Below are positions 10,642 to 20,902 of a stretch of 64,000 nt of DNA, piece by piece. The position numbers were made by a program, and so were the translations under genes. The DNA comes from Rhizobium sp. WYCCWR10014 (GTDB lineage Bacteria; Pseudomonadota; Alphaproteobacteria; Rhizobiales; Rhizobiaceae): contig NZ_LXFU01000035.1 in assembly GCF_001657485.1 (NCBI RefSeq), forward strand, positions 1-64,000, read 5' to 3'. Numbering within the stretch: the stretch's first letter is position 1; every line of letters begins with the position of its first letter. The notes beneath the pieces were generated by a model that saw only the letters and a program-made list of their open reading frames with translations, was not told the DNA's origin and searched no databases.

Positions 10642-10937
10642 CGAAACCACCCGCCTTCTGGCAAATGCCGCCGCAATGCGATCCTCAAGACCATTGTGTC
10701 CGCCCGCTGTCTTGTGCCCGTCACATGAGCGGGCGGAGACGAGGCTGCCTTAAGGCGAAGCGAAGCTCAAGCCAGATCGTGTGTCACGGACTAAAACTTG
10801 CAGGTCTCCGTAGTCTCATCACCCATTGCTCCCCGACAAGGGACTGCCGCCGAAACAGAGGGTAAGGTGAGGCCCGGTCAAAGATCGGCGCGGGCGGTTG
10901 CAGCGCGTTGCGGCTGCCGCTCACGCCGCGTCTTCCT

Positions 10938-11645
10938 TTATTCGCGGCCGGTCGCGGGGATTGCTGCGCCAGTGACGACGGCTGCGGCCGGCGAAATCAG
11001 GAAGGCGATGAGGCGGGCGATCGATTGCGGCGACACCCAGCCATCCGTCTTCGCATCGGGCATGGCCGCGCGATTCTCAGGCGTGTCGATCGTCCCAGGC
11101 AGGATGCAGTTGGCGGTGATGCGGTCGTCGCGGCATTCGGCAGCGATCGCCTCGGTCAGGCGGATGACGGCGGCTTTCGAGGCGGCGTAAGCGGCCTGCT
11201 TGGCGCCGGCCTTAAGGCCGGGCGCGGCGGCGATATGAACGATGCGGCCGTAGCCCGCGGCCTTCATGGTCGGGAGAACCGCGGCGCTGATCGTCAGCGC
11301 GGTGCGGGCATTTGCGGTCATCATCGTCTCCCACTGCGCGGGGGCCTCCGGCCCGACCGGTCCCATCTGGAAACCACCGACGGTGTTGACCAATGCGCTA
11401 ACACCGCCGAAGCGCTTGACGGCCCGGGCGACAGCGGCGGCGCAGGAAGCATAATCAGTGAGATCCGTTCCCGCGATCGACAGAAATTCCGTGGAGCCAG
11501 GAAGATCGCCGGTCAAGGCTTCCAGCTCACTGCTCGAACGGTTCATGCAGACGAGTTTCGCGCCGGCGTTGGCAAGCTCGCGGACAACGGCGCTGCCGAG
11601 GTTGCCGCCGGCTCCCGTGACGATCACGGCTTTCTGGTCTTTCAT
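10938..11645 (-). CDS. Short-chain dehydrogenase/reductase (unknown substrate)
   Basis: The protein has 235 residues. It opens with the NAD(P) Rossmann motif TGAGGNLGSAV and carries NTVGG (in place of the usual NNAG), the YAASK catalytic pair and a C-terminal cap. The start at 11645 was chosen because AGGAG lies eight bases upstream; a longer reading to 11987 has no family-like sequence before this Met. The substrate is unknown. It follows an RHH/PfpI gene pair on the same strand, but a strong hairpin at 11757-11780 separates them, so it is probably its own unit. Confidence 0.85.
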   Translation of the reverse strand: MKDQKAVIVTGAGGNLGSAVVRELANAGAKLVCMNRSSSELEALTGDLPGSTEFLSIAGTDLTDYASCAAAVARAVKRFGGVSALVNTVGGFQMGPVGPEAPAQWETMMTANARTALTISAAVLPTMKAAGYGRIVHIAAAPGLKAGAKQAAYAASKAAVIRLTEAIAAECRDDRITANCILPGTIDTPENRAAMPDAKTDGWVSPQSIARLIAFLISPAAAVVTGAAIPATGRE

Positions 11646-11756
11646 GGCAATCGATCTCCTGACGGTGCCCGCGCTGGACGGTGCCGCGCATTGTTGATCC
11701 AGGCTGTGCGGCAGCGCAAGCCCGCCGCCCAAGACAAGGTCAGATGTTTGCCAAAC

Positions 11757-11780
11757 GGCCCGCGGAGCTATCCGCGGGCC
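11757..11780. terminator. Strong hairpin, probable terminator of the RHH/PfpI unit
   Basis: A perfect 10-bp stem (GGCCCGCGGA/TCCGCGGGCC) with a four-base loop lies 31 bases after the stop of the RHH gene (minus strand). The T run on either strand is poor, so it may be a transcript-stabilising end rather than a full terminator. Confidence 0.6.
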
Positions 11781-11811
11781 GCTCGTCTTTGATCGTCTGT
11801 CGGACCTGATT

Positions 11812-12162
11812 TCAGTGATATTTCGCCCGTTCGCGGCCGAGGATGACAGGCGCGTCGAGACTCGAGATCGGTCGAGTGACATCGGCCGGGATGTCGCCGG
11901 TGAGCTGCAGGTCGAGATAGCGGGCGCAGCAAACCCGCAGGAAGGAGGTGAAGTTGCCGAGATCGTGGCCGGCATCGATCGATTCATGATGAAGCCGGGT
12001 GATCAGTTGGACGACATTCATGCCGTCGCGCCGGGCGATCTCCTCCAGCTTCGACCAGAAGAAGTTCTCCAGTCTGACGCTGGTGACCATACCGTCGATG
12101 CGCAGCGACCGGGTGGCACTTTCCCAGAGCCGCGCATCCGCCTTGATGAACAGTTCACACAT
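11812..12162 (-). CDS. Ribbon-helix-helix domain protein
   Basis: The protein has 116 residues. The middle part, MVTSVRLENFFWSKLEEIA followed by a conserved Arg-rich helix and QLITRLHHE, fits the rhizobial RHH_4-type DNA-binding family. It is therefore a probable small regulator or nucleoid-related protein. The start is set by GGGGAGG just upstream. It lies 24 bases after the DJ-1/PfpI gene on the same strand, which suggests co-transcription; it might regulate that unit, but no operator is evident. Confidence 0.75.
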   Translation of the reverse strand: MCELFIKADARLWESATRSLRIDGMVTSVRLENFFWSKLEEIARRDGMNVVQLITRLHHESIDAGHDLGNFTSFLRVCCARYLDLQLTGDIPADVTRPISSLDAPVILGRERAKYH

Positions 12163-12186
12163 GTCATCCTCCCCGTGCCGCCGTTC

Positions 12187-12783
12187 TCAGGCGGCGTTGG
12201 TTTCGAGCAGTGCTGCGGCATCGAGCACGGCCATGAACTGGCGCAGCCACGACGGATGCGCCGGCCAGGCGGGCGCCGTGACCAGATTGCCGTCCGAGAC
12301 TGCATCGCTGATTGATATGTCGGCATAAATGCCGCCGGCAAGTTCGACTTCCGGCCGGCAGGCGGGATAGGCCGAGCAGGTGCGGCCCTTCAAAACGCCG
12401 GCGGCGGCAAGCAGCTGGGCGCCGTGGCAGATAGCGGCGACCGGTTTTCCGGCGTCGAAGAAGTGCCGCACGGATTTGATGACGTCGGCATTGAGGCGGA
12501 GATATTCCGGCGCGCGGCCACCGGGGATGACGAGGGCATCGTAATCTTCGGCCCGCACGCTGTCGAAGGTGGCATTCAGCGCGAAATTATGGCCGCGTTT
12601 TTCGGAATAGGTCTGGTCGCCCTCGAAATCGTGGATGGCGGTCGCGACGGTGTCGCCGGCCTTCTTGCCGGGGCAGACGGCGTCGACCGTGTAGCCGCAG
12701 GCGAGCAGCGTCTGGAACGGCACCATCGTTTCGTAATCTTCGGTGAAATCACCTGTTATCATCAGGATCTTTGAAGCTGGCAT
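12187..12783 (-). CDS. DJ-1/PfpI family protein (class I glutamine amidotransferase-like)
   Basis: The protein has 198 residues with the DJ-1/PfpI fold. A first strand ([14 protein letters not shown]), a conserved acidic residue, and the nucleophile elbow AICHGAQLL with Cys at about 118 are all visible. Members act as proteases, chaperones, glyoxalase-like deglycases or stress proteins, and the sequence alone does not choose between these. The start was moved from an upstream Met to 12783 because GGGAGG precedes it by five bases and the family begins there. It is the first gene of a pair with the RHH gene. Confidence 0.88.
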   Translation of the reverse strand: MPASKILMITGDFTEDYETMVPFQTLLACGYTVDAVCPGKKAGDTVATAIHDFEGDQTYSEKRGHNFALNATFDSVRAEDYDALVIPGGRAPEYLRLNADVIKSVRHFFDAGKPVAAICHGAQLLAAAGVLKGRTCSAYPACRPEVELAGGIYADISISDAVSDGNLVTAPAWPAHPSWLRQFMAVLDAAALLETNAA

Positions 12784-12889
12784 CGTTTCCTCCCTTTGAA
12801 ACCAACAGGCGGAGAGTAGCAAACAGCGACGGAGTGCAGGTACTATGGGAATACTACAGGCGAAATTCGTACCCGATAAGGCGACGGCA

Positions 12890-13282
12890 TCAAACCGCCC
12901 TGACCTTCACCTCAGGCACCGCGCAAGCCTCGCCGCCGCCGAAGAGGCGGGAGCGGGTCAGGAAGCGCTTCTCCCGGCCGTTGTCGAGCGAGAACATGCC
13001 GCCGCGGCCCGGTACGACGTCGATGATCAGCTGCGTATGCTTCCACGCCTCGAACTGGCTGGCGCTGATATAGACCGGTACGCCGCCGATCTCGCCGAGC
13101 TTGACGTCGCCGTCGCCGATCATGAATTCGTTAGCCGGGTAACACATGGGCGAGGAGCCGTCGCAGCAGCCGCCGGACTGATGGAAGAGGATCTCGGGAT
13201 GATCCCGCTTGATTTCTGCGATCAAATCGAGGGCTGCATCGGTCGCGAGAACACGCGCTTCGCCGTTGACGGTGGTTTCCAT
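12890..13282 (-). CDS. DUF779 family protein
   Basis: This 130-residue protein carries the Cys-rich signature [16 protein letters not shown] and the later [16 protein letters not shown] typical of DUF779. The family is commonly encoded next to NAD-dependent aldehyde dehydrogenases of the AcoD/ExaC type, as here. Its exact role is unknown; metal binding by the Cys cluster is plausible. GAGGAGG lies before the ATG. It is downstream of the aldehyde dehydrogenase on the same strand, but the 167-base gap holds a RIME-type repeat and a terminator-like hairpin. It may have reduced or independent expression. Confidence 0.85.
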   Translation of the reverse strand: METTVNGEARVLATDAALDLIAEIKRDHPEILFHQSGGCCDGSSPMCYPANEFMIGDGDVKLGEIGGVPVYISASQFEAWKHTQLIIDVVPGRGGMFSLDNGREKRFLTRSRLFGGGEACAVPEVKVRAV

Positions 13283-13301
13283 TGTCTTCCTCCTCAGGCG
13301 G

Positions 13302-13388
13302 ATAACCCCGAAAATCGGATCGATTTTCCGAAATGTTATACGCAAATTCAAAGCGTTAGAGCGTCCCACGGGATGCGTGGCGCTCTAA
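13302..13388. repeat. RIME-type palindromic repeat (copy A)
   Basis: Two palindromic parts lie side by side: one with AACCCCGAAAATCGG and CGATTTTCCG, the other with TTAGAGCG and CGCTCTAA. Its reverse complement aligns along its whole length with the repeat at 33430-33534. Such mosaic elements are typical of Rhizobium intergenic DNA. It lies between the aldehyde dehydrogenase and DUF779 genes. Confidence 0.75.
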
Positions 13389-13392
13389 AGAC

Positions 13393-13426
13393 AAGGCCTT
13401 CTCCCCGTGTCGGAGAGAAGGCTTTT
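13393..13426 (-). terminator. Terminator-like hairpin after the aldehyde dehydrogenase gene
   Basis: The stem GCCTTCTC/GAGAAGGC is flanked by A residues on one side and T residues on the other, 24 bases after the stop of the minus-strand aldehyde dehydrogenase. It can work on both strands. Confidence 0.6.
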
Positions 13427-13449
13427 CATCATTACATCATCGGCTGCTC

Positions 13450-14958
<1,509 letters not shown>

Positions 14959-15063
14959 GTCATCCTCCCTTGATGATCCAGGTTCCCAAACGAACCAGTG
15001 GGAGGAAAATGAGCATGTTTTGGCGGAGGGACTAGGGTTGGTCTTCCATACCGCAGTGCACAG

Positions 15064-15081
15064 TGTCGCAGACCTGCGACA
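15064..15081. promoter_or_regulatory. Perfect palindrome, probable activator site for the aldehyde dehydrogenase
   Basis: TGTCGCAGACCTGCGACA is an 8-bp perfect inverted repeat around two bases. It lies in the 166-base gap between the GAF-Fis regulator gene and the aldehyde dehydrogenase gene. The position and the Fis-type helix-turn-helix of the neighbour suggest it is that regulator's binding site. No good -24/-12 promoter was found between it and the gene. Confidence 0.65.
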
Positions 15082-15124
15082 GCATCGGGCCACGATTGCT
15101 CCAGGAGCGGGACCTTTACTCCGA

Positions 15125-16084
15125 TCAGTGGAGATCGAGCTTTTTCATCTTCCTGTGCAGCGTGGCGCGGCTGATGCCGAGCGCGATCGCCGCCTGCGAA
15201 ACATTGCCGCTGGCGCGCGACAGCGCCCGCAAGAGTGCCGCCTTCTCCGCCTCGACGATCTCGTCCTGCTGGGAGACGCCAGCCTCGTGCAGGGCATCGG
15301 CCGCCGGAATGCCGGCGGCGATGCGCTTGTCGTCCAGATGCAACGCGATGCGGGCGGCGCGCGTCGCGCCGAGCACCAGATCGTGCCTGTCGACGGCCAG
15401 CAGGGCGGCGGCGGAATTGGCGCCGGCCGGGACCATCACGAAACGGGCGCCGGCAAAGGCCGAGCGGAAAAGGTTGAGCTCGATGCGCATCGCCGCATCG
15501 CGCACGGTCTGCGTCAGGATCGCCAGCGTCATCTCGTTGACGTCTTCACGGCATGTGGAAATGTCGAGGGCTGCGGCTACCCGGCCACGATGATCGCGGA
15601 TCGGCGCCGTCGTGCAGCTGAGGCTGCTATTCGAGCTGAAAAAATGCTGATCGCGGAAGATGGCGACGGCGCGCTCGTCGGCAAGTGCGGTGCCGATGCC
15701 GTTGGTACCGATGCTGGCCTCTGTCCAGACCGAGCCGGTCCAGAGGCCGAGTTCGCGGAATTCCTTGTCGTCGCCTGCAGCGCCCCGGCGCTCCAGCGCG
15801 ATGCCGATCTTGTCGGTCAGAAGCAGGCAGCAGCCGGCCCTGCCAACGGTGGTAAAGAGACGATCGAGCTCTTCCGTCGCGCTGGCGATCAGCTGTTCGG
15901 ACTGCTCGCGCGCGCGGCGGAATTCCTGGTCGGTCAGGCGCAGTGGAGCCCGCTGGTCCTCGGGGGCGAGCTGGTGCATGGTCATGCACCGCCGCCATGA
16001 GGCGACAACAGGGGAGCTGGCTGCCGCAGAATCGTGCTGGGCAGACGTGTAGACGTGCTCGGCGTGTGCTGAGTGTTCGTGCAT
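15125..16084 (-). CDS. GAF-domain regulator with Fis-type HTH, lacking the AAA+ module
   Basis: The protein has 319 residues. The N-terminal part resembles AcoR-type activators: an SWRRC motif, then a GAF-like sensor with [15 protein letters not shown] and the [16 protein letters not shown] segment. The last 50 residues form a Fis-type helix-turn-helix ([20 protein letters not shown] and following). Between them only about 100 residues of PAS/GAF-like sequence are found. The AAA+ domain with its GAFTGA loop and Walker motifs is missing. It therefore cannot drive sigma-54 promoters in the usual way and probably acts at sigma-70 promoters. GGGAGGAG precedes the start. It probably controls the downstream aldehyde dehydrogenase. 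Confidence 0.85.
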   Translation of the reverse strand: MHEHSAHAEHVYTSAQHDSAAASSPVVASWRRCMTMHQLAPEDQRAPLRLTDQEFRRAREQSEQLIASATEELDRLFTTVGRAGCCLLLTDKIGIALERRGAAGDDKEFRELGLWTGSVWTEASIGTNGIGTALADERAVAIFRDQHFFSSNSSLSCTTAPIRDHRGRVAAALDISTCREDVNEMTLAILTQTVRDAAMRIELNLFRSAFAGARFVMVPAGANSAAALLAVDRHDLVLGATRAARIALHLDDKRIAAGIPAADALHEAGVSQQDEIVEAEKAALLRALSRASGNVSQAAIALGISRATLHRKMKKLDLH

Positions 16085-16292
16085 CGGCTCCTCCCACCGA
16101 ATTTCAGCACACTCTGATGGAAAAGTGGCTGGTTTGCAATCGGTCGGCGCTGGCGGTCGTCACCGTGCGGCGCTTCCTGACGAAAGTGGCGGAAATCACA
16201 TTTCGGTGTTTGGGCGGCCAAGGCGTAACAAAAGACCCTCGCTTTCGTAGTTCTTTGCAGAAGCAAGGTTTGCCAGACGAGGAGATCCGACC

Positions 16293-16778
16293 ATGCTGAA
16301 CAGACGATTGTTGCTGATGGGCGCTGCTTTTGGGGCGCTTGTGGTTCGCTTAGGCCCGGCCGGTAAAGCGATCGCCGGCGAGACGTTTGCGGTGACCCAC
16401 ACCGAGGAGGAATGGCGCAAGCTGCTGACGCCGGATCAATATGTCATCCTGCGCCGGGCGGGAACGGAACATCCCTTCACCAGTGCCTTGCCGCATGAAG
16501 AGCGAAAGGGCAATTTCGCCTGCGCCGGCTGCGAACAGGACCTCTTTTCCTGGACCACCAAATTCGACAGCGGCACCGGCTGGCCGAGCTTCTGGGCGCC
16601 GCTTGAAAATGCCGTCGGCACGACCGGCGACACGACCTTCAGCATGGTGCGCACCGCTGTGCACTGTAGCCGTTGCGGCGGTCATCTCGGCCATGTCTTC
16701 GATGACGGGCCGAAGCCAACCGGGCTTCGCTACTGCATGAATGGTCTCGCCATGACATTCCATCCGGCCTCGGCCTGA
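16293..16778 (+). CDS. msrB: Peptide-methionine (R)-S-oxide reductase, exported
   Basis: The enzyme has 161 residues and reduces methionine-R-sulfoxide in proteins. An N-terminal signal with an Arg pair (MLNRRLLLMGAAFG) ends near residue 29, so it probably works in the periplasm. The Zn-binding CxxC pairs are at about 76-79 (CAGC) and 125-128 (CSRC). The family body FDSGTGWPSFW is present. The catalytic Cys is in RYCMNG at about 148; the usual Asn after it is kept as MNG. Its reductant is not encoded beside it. GAGGAG precedes the ATG. It starts 208 bases from the divergent GAF-Fis regulator gene. Confidence 0.93.
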   Translation: MLNRRLLLMGAAFGALVVRLGPAGKAIAGETFAVTHTEEEWRKLLTPDQYVILRRAGTEHPFTSALPHEERKGNFACAGCEQDLFSWTTKFDSGTGWPSFWAPLENAVGTTGDTTFSMVRTAVHCSRCGGHLGHVFDDGPKPTGLRYCMNGLAMTFHPASA

Positions 16779-16820
16779 TCGAGGGATGACGTTTGCATCA
16801 GTGCTGACAGCCGCCTGGAT

Positions 16821-18029
16821 CTAGCGCTCCAGCCAGGCTTCGATGCCACGGGCTGCCGCCCGGCCGGTCGCCAGGCAGGCGGTGAGGAGATAGCCACCAG
16901 TCGGCGCCTCCCAGTCTAGCATTTCGCCGGCGACGAAGGTGCCCGGCAGCGCTTTCAACATGTAGCTGTCGTCGATTCCGGTCCAGCGGATGCCGCCGGC
17001 AGAGGAGATCGCCTCGGCGATCGGCCGGGTTTCGATCACCGGCACCGACAAGGCCTTGATCATACCGGCGAGACGCTCCGGATCGGTTCGGTCGCGCTCG
17101 GGAGCGAGTTCGCGCAGCAGCGCCGTTTTAACGCCGTCGAGGCCGGCGCCCTTGCGCAGGCGGTTTGAAAAACTCGATTTGGCGTCCTGGCGCGCAAGGC
17201 CGCGGCTCAGCCTCTCAATGGTGCGGCCCGGTGCAAGGTCGAGGGTCAGGGAAGCGCTGCCATGGTTCAGCAGCCGGTCGCGCAACGCGGCCGTGTGGGC
17301 ATAGACGAGGCTACCCTCGATGCCGCTGCCGGTGATGACGAATTCGCCGGGAAACGTGCCGGCCCCGGACGTGGCGGTGACCGACTTCACTGGCTCGCCG
17401 GCGAAACGCTCGCTGAAGTTGCCGCTCCATCCGACGACGAAGCCGCAATTGGCGGGTTGAAAAGTGTCAATTTCCACACCCCTGCCGGCCAGCCAAGGCA
17501 CCCACGCAGCGTCGGAGCCGAGGCGCGGCCAGCTTGCGCCGCCGAGCGCCAGCAGGGCTGCGTCGCAATGGACGATGCCGCGCCCTTCGGGCGTTTCGAA
17601 AACATAACCGTCTTCGGCAAAACCGGTCCAGCGGTGGCGGTTGTGGAACGCAACTCCATTGTTCTCCAGCCGCTTGAGCCAGGCGCGGAGCAACGGCGAG
17701 GCTTTCATTGCCTTCGGGAAAACCCGGCCGGACGAGCCGATGAAGGTCTCGGTGCCGAGCCCTGCCGCCCAGCTCCTGATATCATCAGGGGTAAAGGCAT
17801 CAAGGGCGGGGCGCAGGCGGGCGGAGGCGGCGCCGAAGCGCGTGGCGAAACGGGCATAGTCCTCGGAATGAGTGATGTTGAGACCCGACTTGCCGGCCAG
17901 CAGGAACTTGCGGGCGAAGGTCGGCATGGAGTCATAGACCGCGACCGCGTGGCCGGAACAGGAGAGCAACTCGGCAGCCGCGAGACCCGCCGGGCCGCCG
18001 CCGATGATTGCAATCCGCTTCTGGTTCAT
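16821..18029 (-). CDS. NAD(P)/FAD-dependent oxidoreductase (HI0933/YhiN-like flavoprotein)
   Basis: The protein has 402 residues. The N terminus is a dinucleotide-binding motif (IAIIGGGPAGLAAAE). A middle region carries KSGLNITHSE, typical of the HI0933-like (BaiN/YhiN) flavoproteins, and the C terminus has GTFVAGEMLDWEAPTGGYLL, the second FAD contact. The family reaction is not settled, and bile-acid-type reductases are only distant members. Met 18029 is used as start because the fold begins there; the SD is weak. It is transcribed in the same direction as the MerR gene upstream, 69 bases away, but a functional link is not evident. Confidence 0.88.
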   Translation of the reverse strand: MNQKRIAIIGGGPAGLAAAELLSCSGHAVAVYDSMPTFARKFLLAGKSGLNITHSEDYARFATRFGAASARLRPALDAFTPDDIRSWAAGLGTETFIGSSGRVFPKAMKASPLLRAWLKRLENNGVAFHNRHRWTGFAEDGYVFETPEGRGIVHCDAALLALGGASWPRLGSDAAWVPWLAGRGVEIDTFQPANCGFVVGWSGNFSERFAGEPVKSVTATSGAGTFPGEFVITGSGIEGSLVYAHTAALRDRLLNHGSASLTLDLAPGRTIERLSRGLARQDAKSSFSNRLRKGAGLDGVKTALLRELAPERDRTDPERLAGMIKALSVPVIETRPIAEAISSAGGIRWTGIDDSYMLKALPGTFVAGEMLDWEAPTGGYLLTACLATGRAAARGIEAWLER

Positions 18030-18098
18030 TGATGTCTTCGCCCGATTCTCTCTGTATGCAGTTTTGGCGCGGGCGCGGATCGCCTGCAAGGGCGGAGA

Positions 18099-18521
18099 TC
18101 AGTGGTGCGGATGCGTGCACTGCCCGTGGTCGGCGAGAACCTCGATGACGCGGCATTGGTCGACGCGGCCGTGGCCGCAGCCTTCCACCATGGTTTCCAG
18201 CTCGGCCTTCAGCGCCATCAGGCTGCGGATGCGCTGCTCGACCTCGATGAGGCGGGCCTTGGCGATGGCGTCGGCGGAGGCGCAGGACTGGTGCGGATCG
18301 TCCTGCAGGGTGAGCAGCGTGCGGATCGCCTCGATCTCGAAGCCGAGTTCGCGGGCGTGGCGGATGAAGGCGAGGCGGCTGATATCGGCAGGTTCGAAGG
18401 AGCGCTGGTTGCCCTCGCTGCGGCTCGGGGCAACGAGCAGGCCGATGCTTTCATAATAACGCACCGTCGGCACCTTGACGCCGCTCTTGCGGGCGGCTTC
18501 ACCGATCGTGATCTTTTTCAT
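18099..18521 (-). CDS. MerR-family heavy-metal regulator (ZntR/CadR-like)
   Basis: This 140-residue metal-sensing activator has an N-terminal winged HTH (TIGEAARKSGVKVPTVRYYE), a dimerisation helix and a C-terminal metal loop. Candidate ligands are the Cys in HQSCASAD and the Cys/His in EGCGHGRVDQC. The final GQCTHPHH tail is extra Cys/His. The pattern fits the Zn/Cd/Pb group rather than the copper group. It is divergent from a metal-exporting P-type ATPase, and the dyad between them is a classic MerR-type promoter. On metal binding it should switch that promoter on. Confidence 0.92.
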   Translation of the reverse strand: MKKITIGEAARKSGVKVPTVRYYESIGLLVAPSRSEGNQRSFEPADISRLAFIRHARELGFEIEAIRTLLTLQDDPHQSCASADAIAKARLIEVEQRIRSLMALKAELETMVEGCGHGRVDQCRVIEVLADHGQCTHPHH

Positions 18522-18531
18522 AATTTTCCTC

Positions 18532-18562
18532 TTGCACCTCTAGTCGCTAGAGGATGTAGGAG
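18532..18562 (+). promoter_or_regulatory. MerR-type promoter/operator of the metal ATPase gene
   Basis: TTGCAC (-35) and TAGGAG (weak -10) are separated by 19 bases, the overlong spacer typical of MerR targets. The dyad CCTCTAGTCGCTAGAGG (7-bp arms, 3-base centre) fills the spacer. The layout matches known ZntR and CadR operators. Confidence 0.85.
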
Positions 18563-18592
18563 GGATGCTTCTATTTGACAAGGAAGCGGATC

Positions 18593-20857
18593 ATGGCTGA
18601 GAGCGAGACACGATACCGGGTTGGCGGCATGGATTGCGCCTCCTGCGCAACCAAGATCGATACGGCGGTCAGACGCTTGGCAGGTGTCGCCGATGTGTCC
18701 GTCTCGGTGATGTCGGGCACGATGACCGTCCGGCACGATGGCAGCAGCGATCTCAAGGCGATCGAGAAAAAGGTGACCGGGCTCGGCTATTCCGTCGCGC
18801 CGCTTGCCGGAAACGCTGCGCCTGCGCATGCCCACAGCTCGCAGCATCGTCACGACCATGGACATGATCACCGCGATCACGCGGACCATGACCACGATCA
18901 TGCGGGCCATAGCCATGACCATGCAAGTCATGACCACGACGATCATGGTGAGAAGGAAATCGAGGGGTTGCACGGGCACGACCATGCGCCGATGGCCGGT
19001 CCCTGGTGGCAGAGTAGGAAGGGCCGGCTGACCATCCTTTCGGGTGCGGCACTCGTTGCCGCCTACACCGTCGGCCATCTCGTGCCGGCGATCGCGTCCT
19101 ATGCCTTCATCGTCGCCATGCTGATCGGGCTGGTGCCGATCGCGCGGCGTGCCGTCATGGCCGCCTTCTCAGGCACACCGTTTTCGATCGAGATGCTGAT
19201 GACGATCGCCGCCGTCGGCGCCGTCATCATCAATGCCGGCGAAGAGGCGGCAACCGTTGTGTTCCTGTTCCTCGTTGGCGAGCTGTTGGAAGGGGTGGCA
19301 GCGGGCAAGGCGCGCGAAAGCATCCAGTCGCTGACGGCGCTGGTGCCGAAGAGTGCGCTGGTCGAAGATAACGGGCAAACGCGGGAAGTGCCGGCGGAAA
19401 GCCTTGCCGTCGGCGCGATCATCATGGTTCGTCCAGGCGACCGTATCTCGGCGGACGGCATCATCCTCTCCGGCGAGAGCGCGATCGACGAGGCGCCGGT
19501 GACGGGCGAGAGCACGCCGGTACGAAAAGGAGTCGATGCCGTCGTTTTTGCCGGCACGGTTAATGGCGATGCGGTGCTCAGGGTTCGCGTCACGGCGGCT
19601 GCCGCCGACAATACCATCGCCCGCGTCGTCAAGCTGGTGGAGGAGGCGCAGGAATCGAAGGCGCCGACCGAGCGCTTCATCGATCGGTTCTCGCGCTATT
19701 ACACGCCCGGCGTCGTCGTGGTCGCAGCGCTTGTCGCGGTCGTTCCGCCGCTGCTGTTTGCTGGGCCGTGGGGCGAATGGGTCTATAAGGGCCTTGCGAT
19801 CCTTTTGATCGGCTGCCCCTGCGCGCTCGTCATCTCGACGCCGGCGGCAATCGCCGCCTCGCTTTCATCCGGTGCGCGGCGCGGGCTGCTGATGAAGGGC
19901 GGCGCGGTGCTGGAAACGCTCGGCAAGGTGACGATGGTCGCCTTCGACAAGACAGGCACGCTGACGGAAGGCAAGCCTCAGGTGACTGACATCATTTCCT
20001 TTGGCCTGAGCGAGGCGCAGGTGCTGTCGCGCGCGGCGGTGCTGGAGCAGGGTTCCAGCCATCCGCTGGCGCTGGCGATCCTCAACCGCGCCAAGGCGGA
20101 CGGCGTTCCCGTGCCGCCGGCCTTCGAGCTGGAAGCGCTGCCGGGCAAGGGTGTCAGCGGCAAGGTCGGCGGCGAGACGCTGGATTTGCTGTCGCCGCCC
20201 GCCGCCCGCGAGCGCGGGGCGCTTGGCGCGGAACAGGATGCACGCATCACGGCGCTGAACGACGAGGGCAAGAGCGTGTCAGTGCTGCTCGTCAACGGTG
20301 TTGCGGCCGGCCTGATCGCCATGCGTGACGAGCCGCGTGAGGATGCCGAGGCCGGGCTCGCTGCCCTAAAATCAGCAGGCGTCAAGGCGATGATGTTGAC
20401 GGGTGACAACAAGCGGACGGCAGCAGCCGTTGCCGGCATGCTCGGCATCGACTGGCGCGGCGAGATGATGCCGGAGGATAAGCAGCGAGTCGTCGGCGAA
20501 TTGAAGCGCCAGGGCTTCATCGTCGCCAAGGTCGGCGACGGCATCAACGATGCTCCGGCGCTGGCCGCGGCCGATATCGGCATCGCCATGGGCGGCGGCA
20601 CCGATGTGGCGCTGGAGACGGCGGATGCCGCCGTGCTGCACGGACGCGTTGGCGACGTGGCGCGGATGATCGAACTTTCCAAACGCACGATGCGCAACAT
20701 CCTGCAGAATATCACCATCGCACTCGGGCTGAAGGCGGTGTTTCTGGTGACGACGATCGCCGGCATCACCGGGCTCTGGCCAGCGATCCTCGCCGATACC
20801 GGTGCCACCGTGCTGGTCACGATCAATGCGTTGCGGCTGCTTCGGATAAAAATATGA
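18593..20857 (+). CDS. zntA: P1B-type heavy-metal ATPase (Zn/Cd/Pb exporter)
   Basis: This 754-residue inner-membrane pump expels divalent soft metals with ATP. An N-terminal HMA domain has GMDCASC with Cys at 15 and 18. A His/Asp-rich stretch of about 50 residues follows (about 80-135). Membrane helices come next, including the CPC metal site (about 407-409, IGCPCALVIS). The phosphorylated Asp is in DKTGTLT at about 452, and the hinge is GDGINDAPALAAADIGIAMG. The CPC helix and the HMA Cys pair place it in the Cd/Zn group. An in-frame TTG at 18575 was rejected; ATG 18593 has AAGGAAG before it. The divergent MerR gene is its likely regulator. Symbol could equally be cadA. Confidence 0.93.
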   Translation: MAESETRYRVGGMDCASCATKIDTAVRRLAGVADVSVSVMSGTMTVRHDGSSDLKAIEKKVTGLGYSVAPLAGNAAPAHAHSSQHRHDHGHDHRDHADHDHDHAGHSHDHASHDHDDHGEKEIEGLHGHDHAPMAGPWWQSRKGRLTILSGAALVAAYTVGHLVPAIASYAFIVAMLIGLVPIARRAVMAAFSGTPFSIEMLMTIAAVGAVIINAGEEAATVVFLFLVGELLEGVAAGKARESIQSLTALVPKSALVEDNGQTREVPAESLAVGAIIMVRPGDRISADGIILSGESAIDEAPVTGESTPVRKGVDAVVFAGTVNGDAVLRVRVTAAAADNTIARVVKLVEEAQESKAPTERFIDRFSRYYTPGVVVVAALVAVVPPLLFAGPWGEWVYKGLAILLIGCPCALVISTPAAIAASLSSGARRGLLMKGGAVLETLGKVTMVAFDKTGTLTEGKPQVTDIISFGLSEAQVLSRAAVLEQGSSHPLALAILNRAKADGVPVPPAFELEALPGKGVSGKVGGETLDLLSPPAARERGALGAEQDARITALNDEGKSVSVLLVNGVAAGLIAMRDEPREDAEAGLAALKSAGVKAMMLTGDNKRTAAAVAGMLGIDWRGEMMPEDKQRVVGELKRQGFIVAKVGDGINDAPALAAADIGIAMGGGTDVALETADAAVLHGRVGDVARMIELSKRTMRNILQNITIALGLKAVFLVTTIAGITGLWPAILADTGATVLVTINALRLLRIKI

Positions 20858-20869
20858 ATGTCGTTTGAG

Positions 20870-20894
20870 GAGCCGGCTTCTGCCGGCTCTTTTT
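20870..20894 (+). terminator. Rho-independent terminator of the metal ATPase gene
   Basis: The perfect stem GAGCCGGC/GCCGGCTC has a TTCT loop and is followed by five T, 12 bases after the ATPase stop. Confidence 0.9.
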
Positions 20895-20902
20895 ATGATG
20901 GG

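Noticed and set aside
11646..11987. Upstream extension of the SDR gene at 10938
   Set aside because: The added residues are Ser/Arg rich and unlike an SDR, while the inner Met has a strong SD and starts the cofactor fold.
14959..15063. Sigma-54 (-24/-12) promoter for the aldehyde dehydrogenase
   Set aside because: No GG-N10-GC pair with acceptable flanks lies between the palindrome and the gene; one weak match is on the wrong side of the palindrome.
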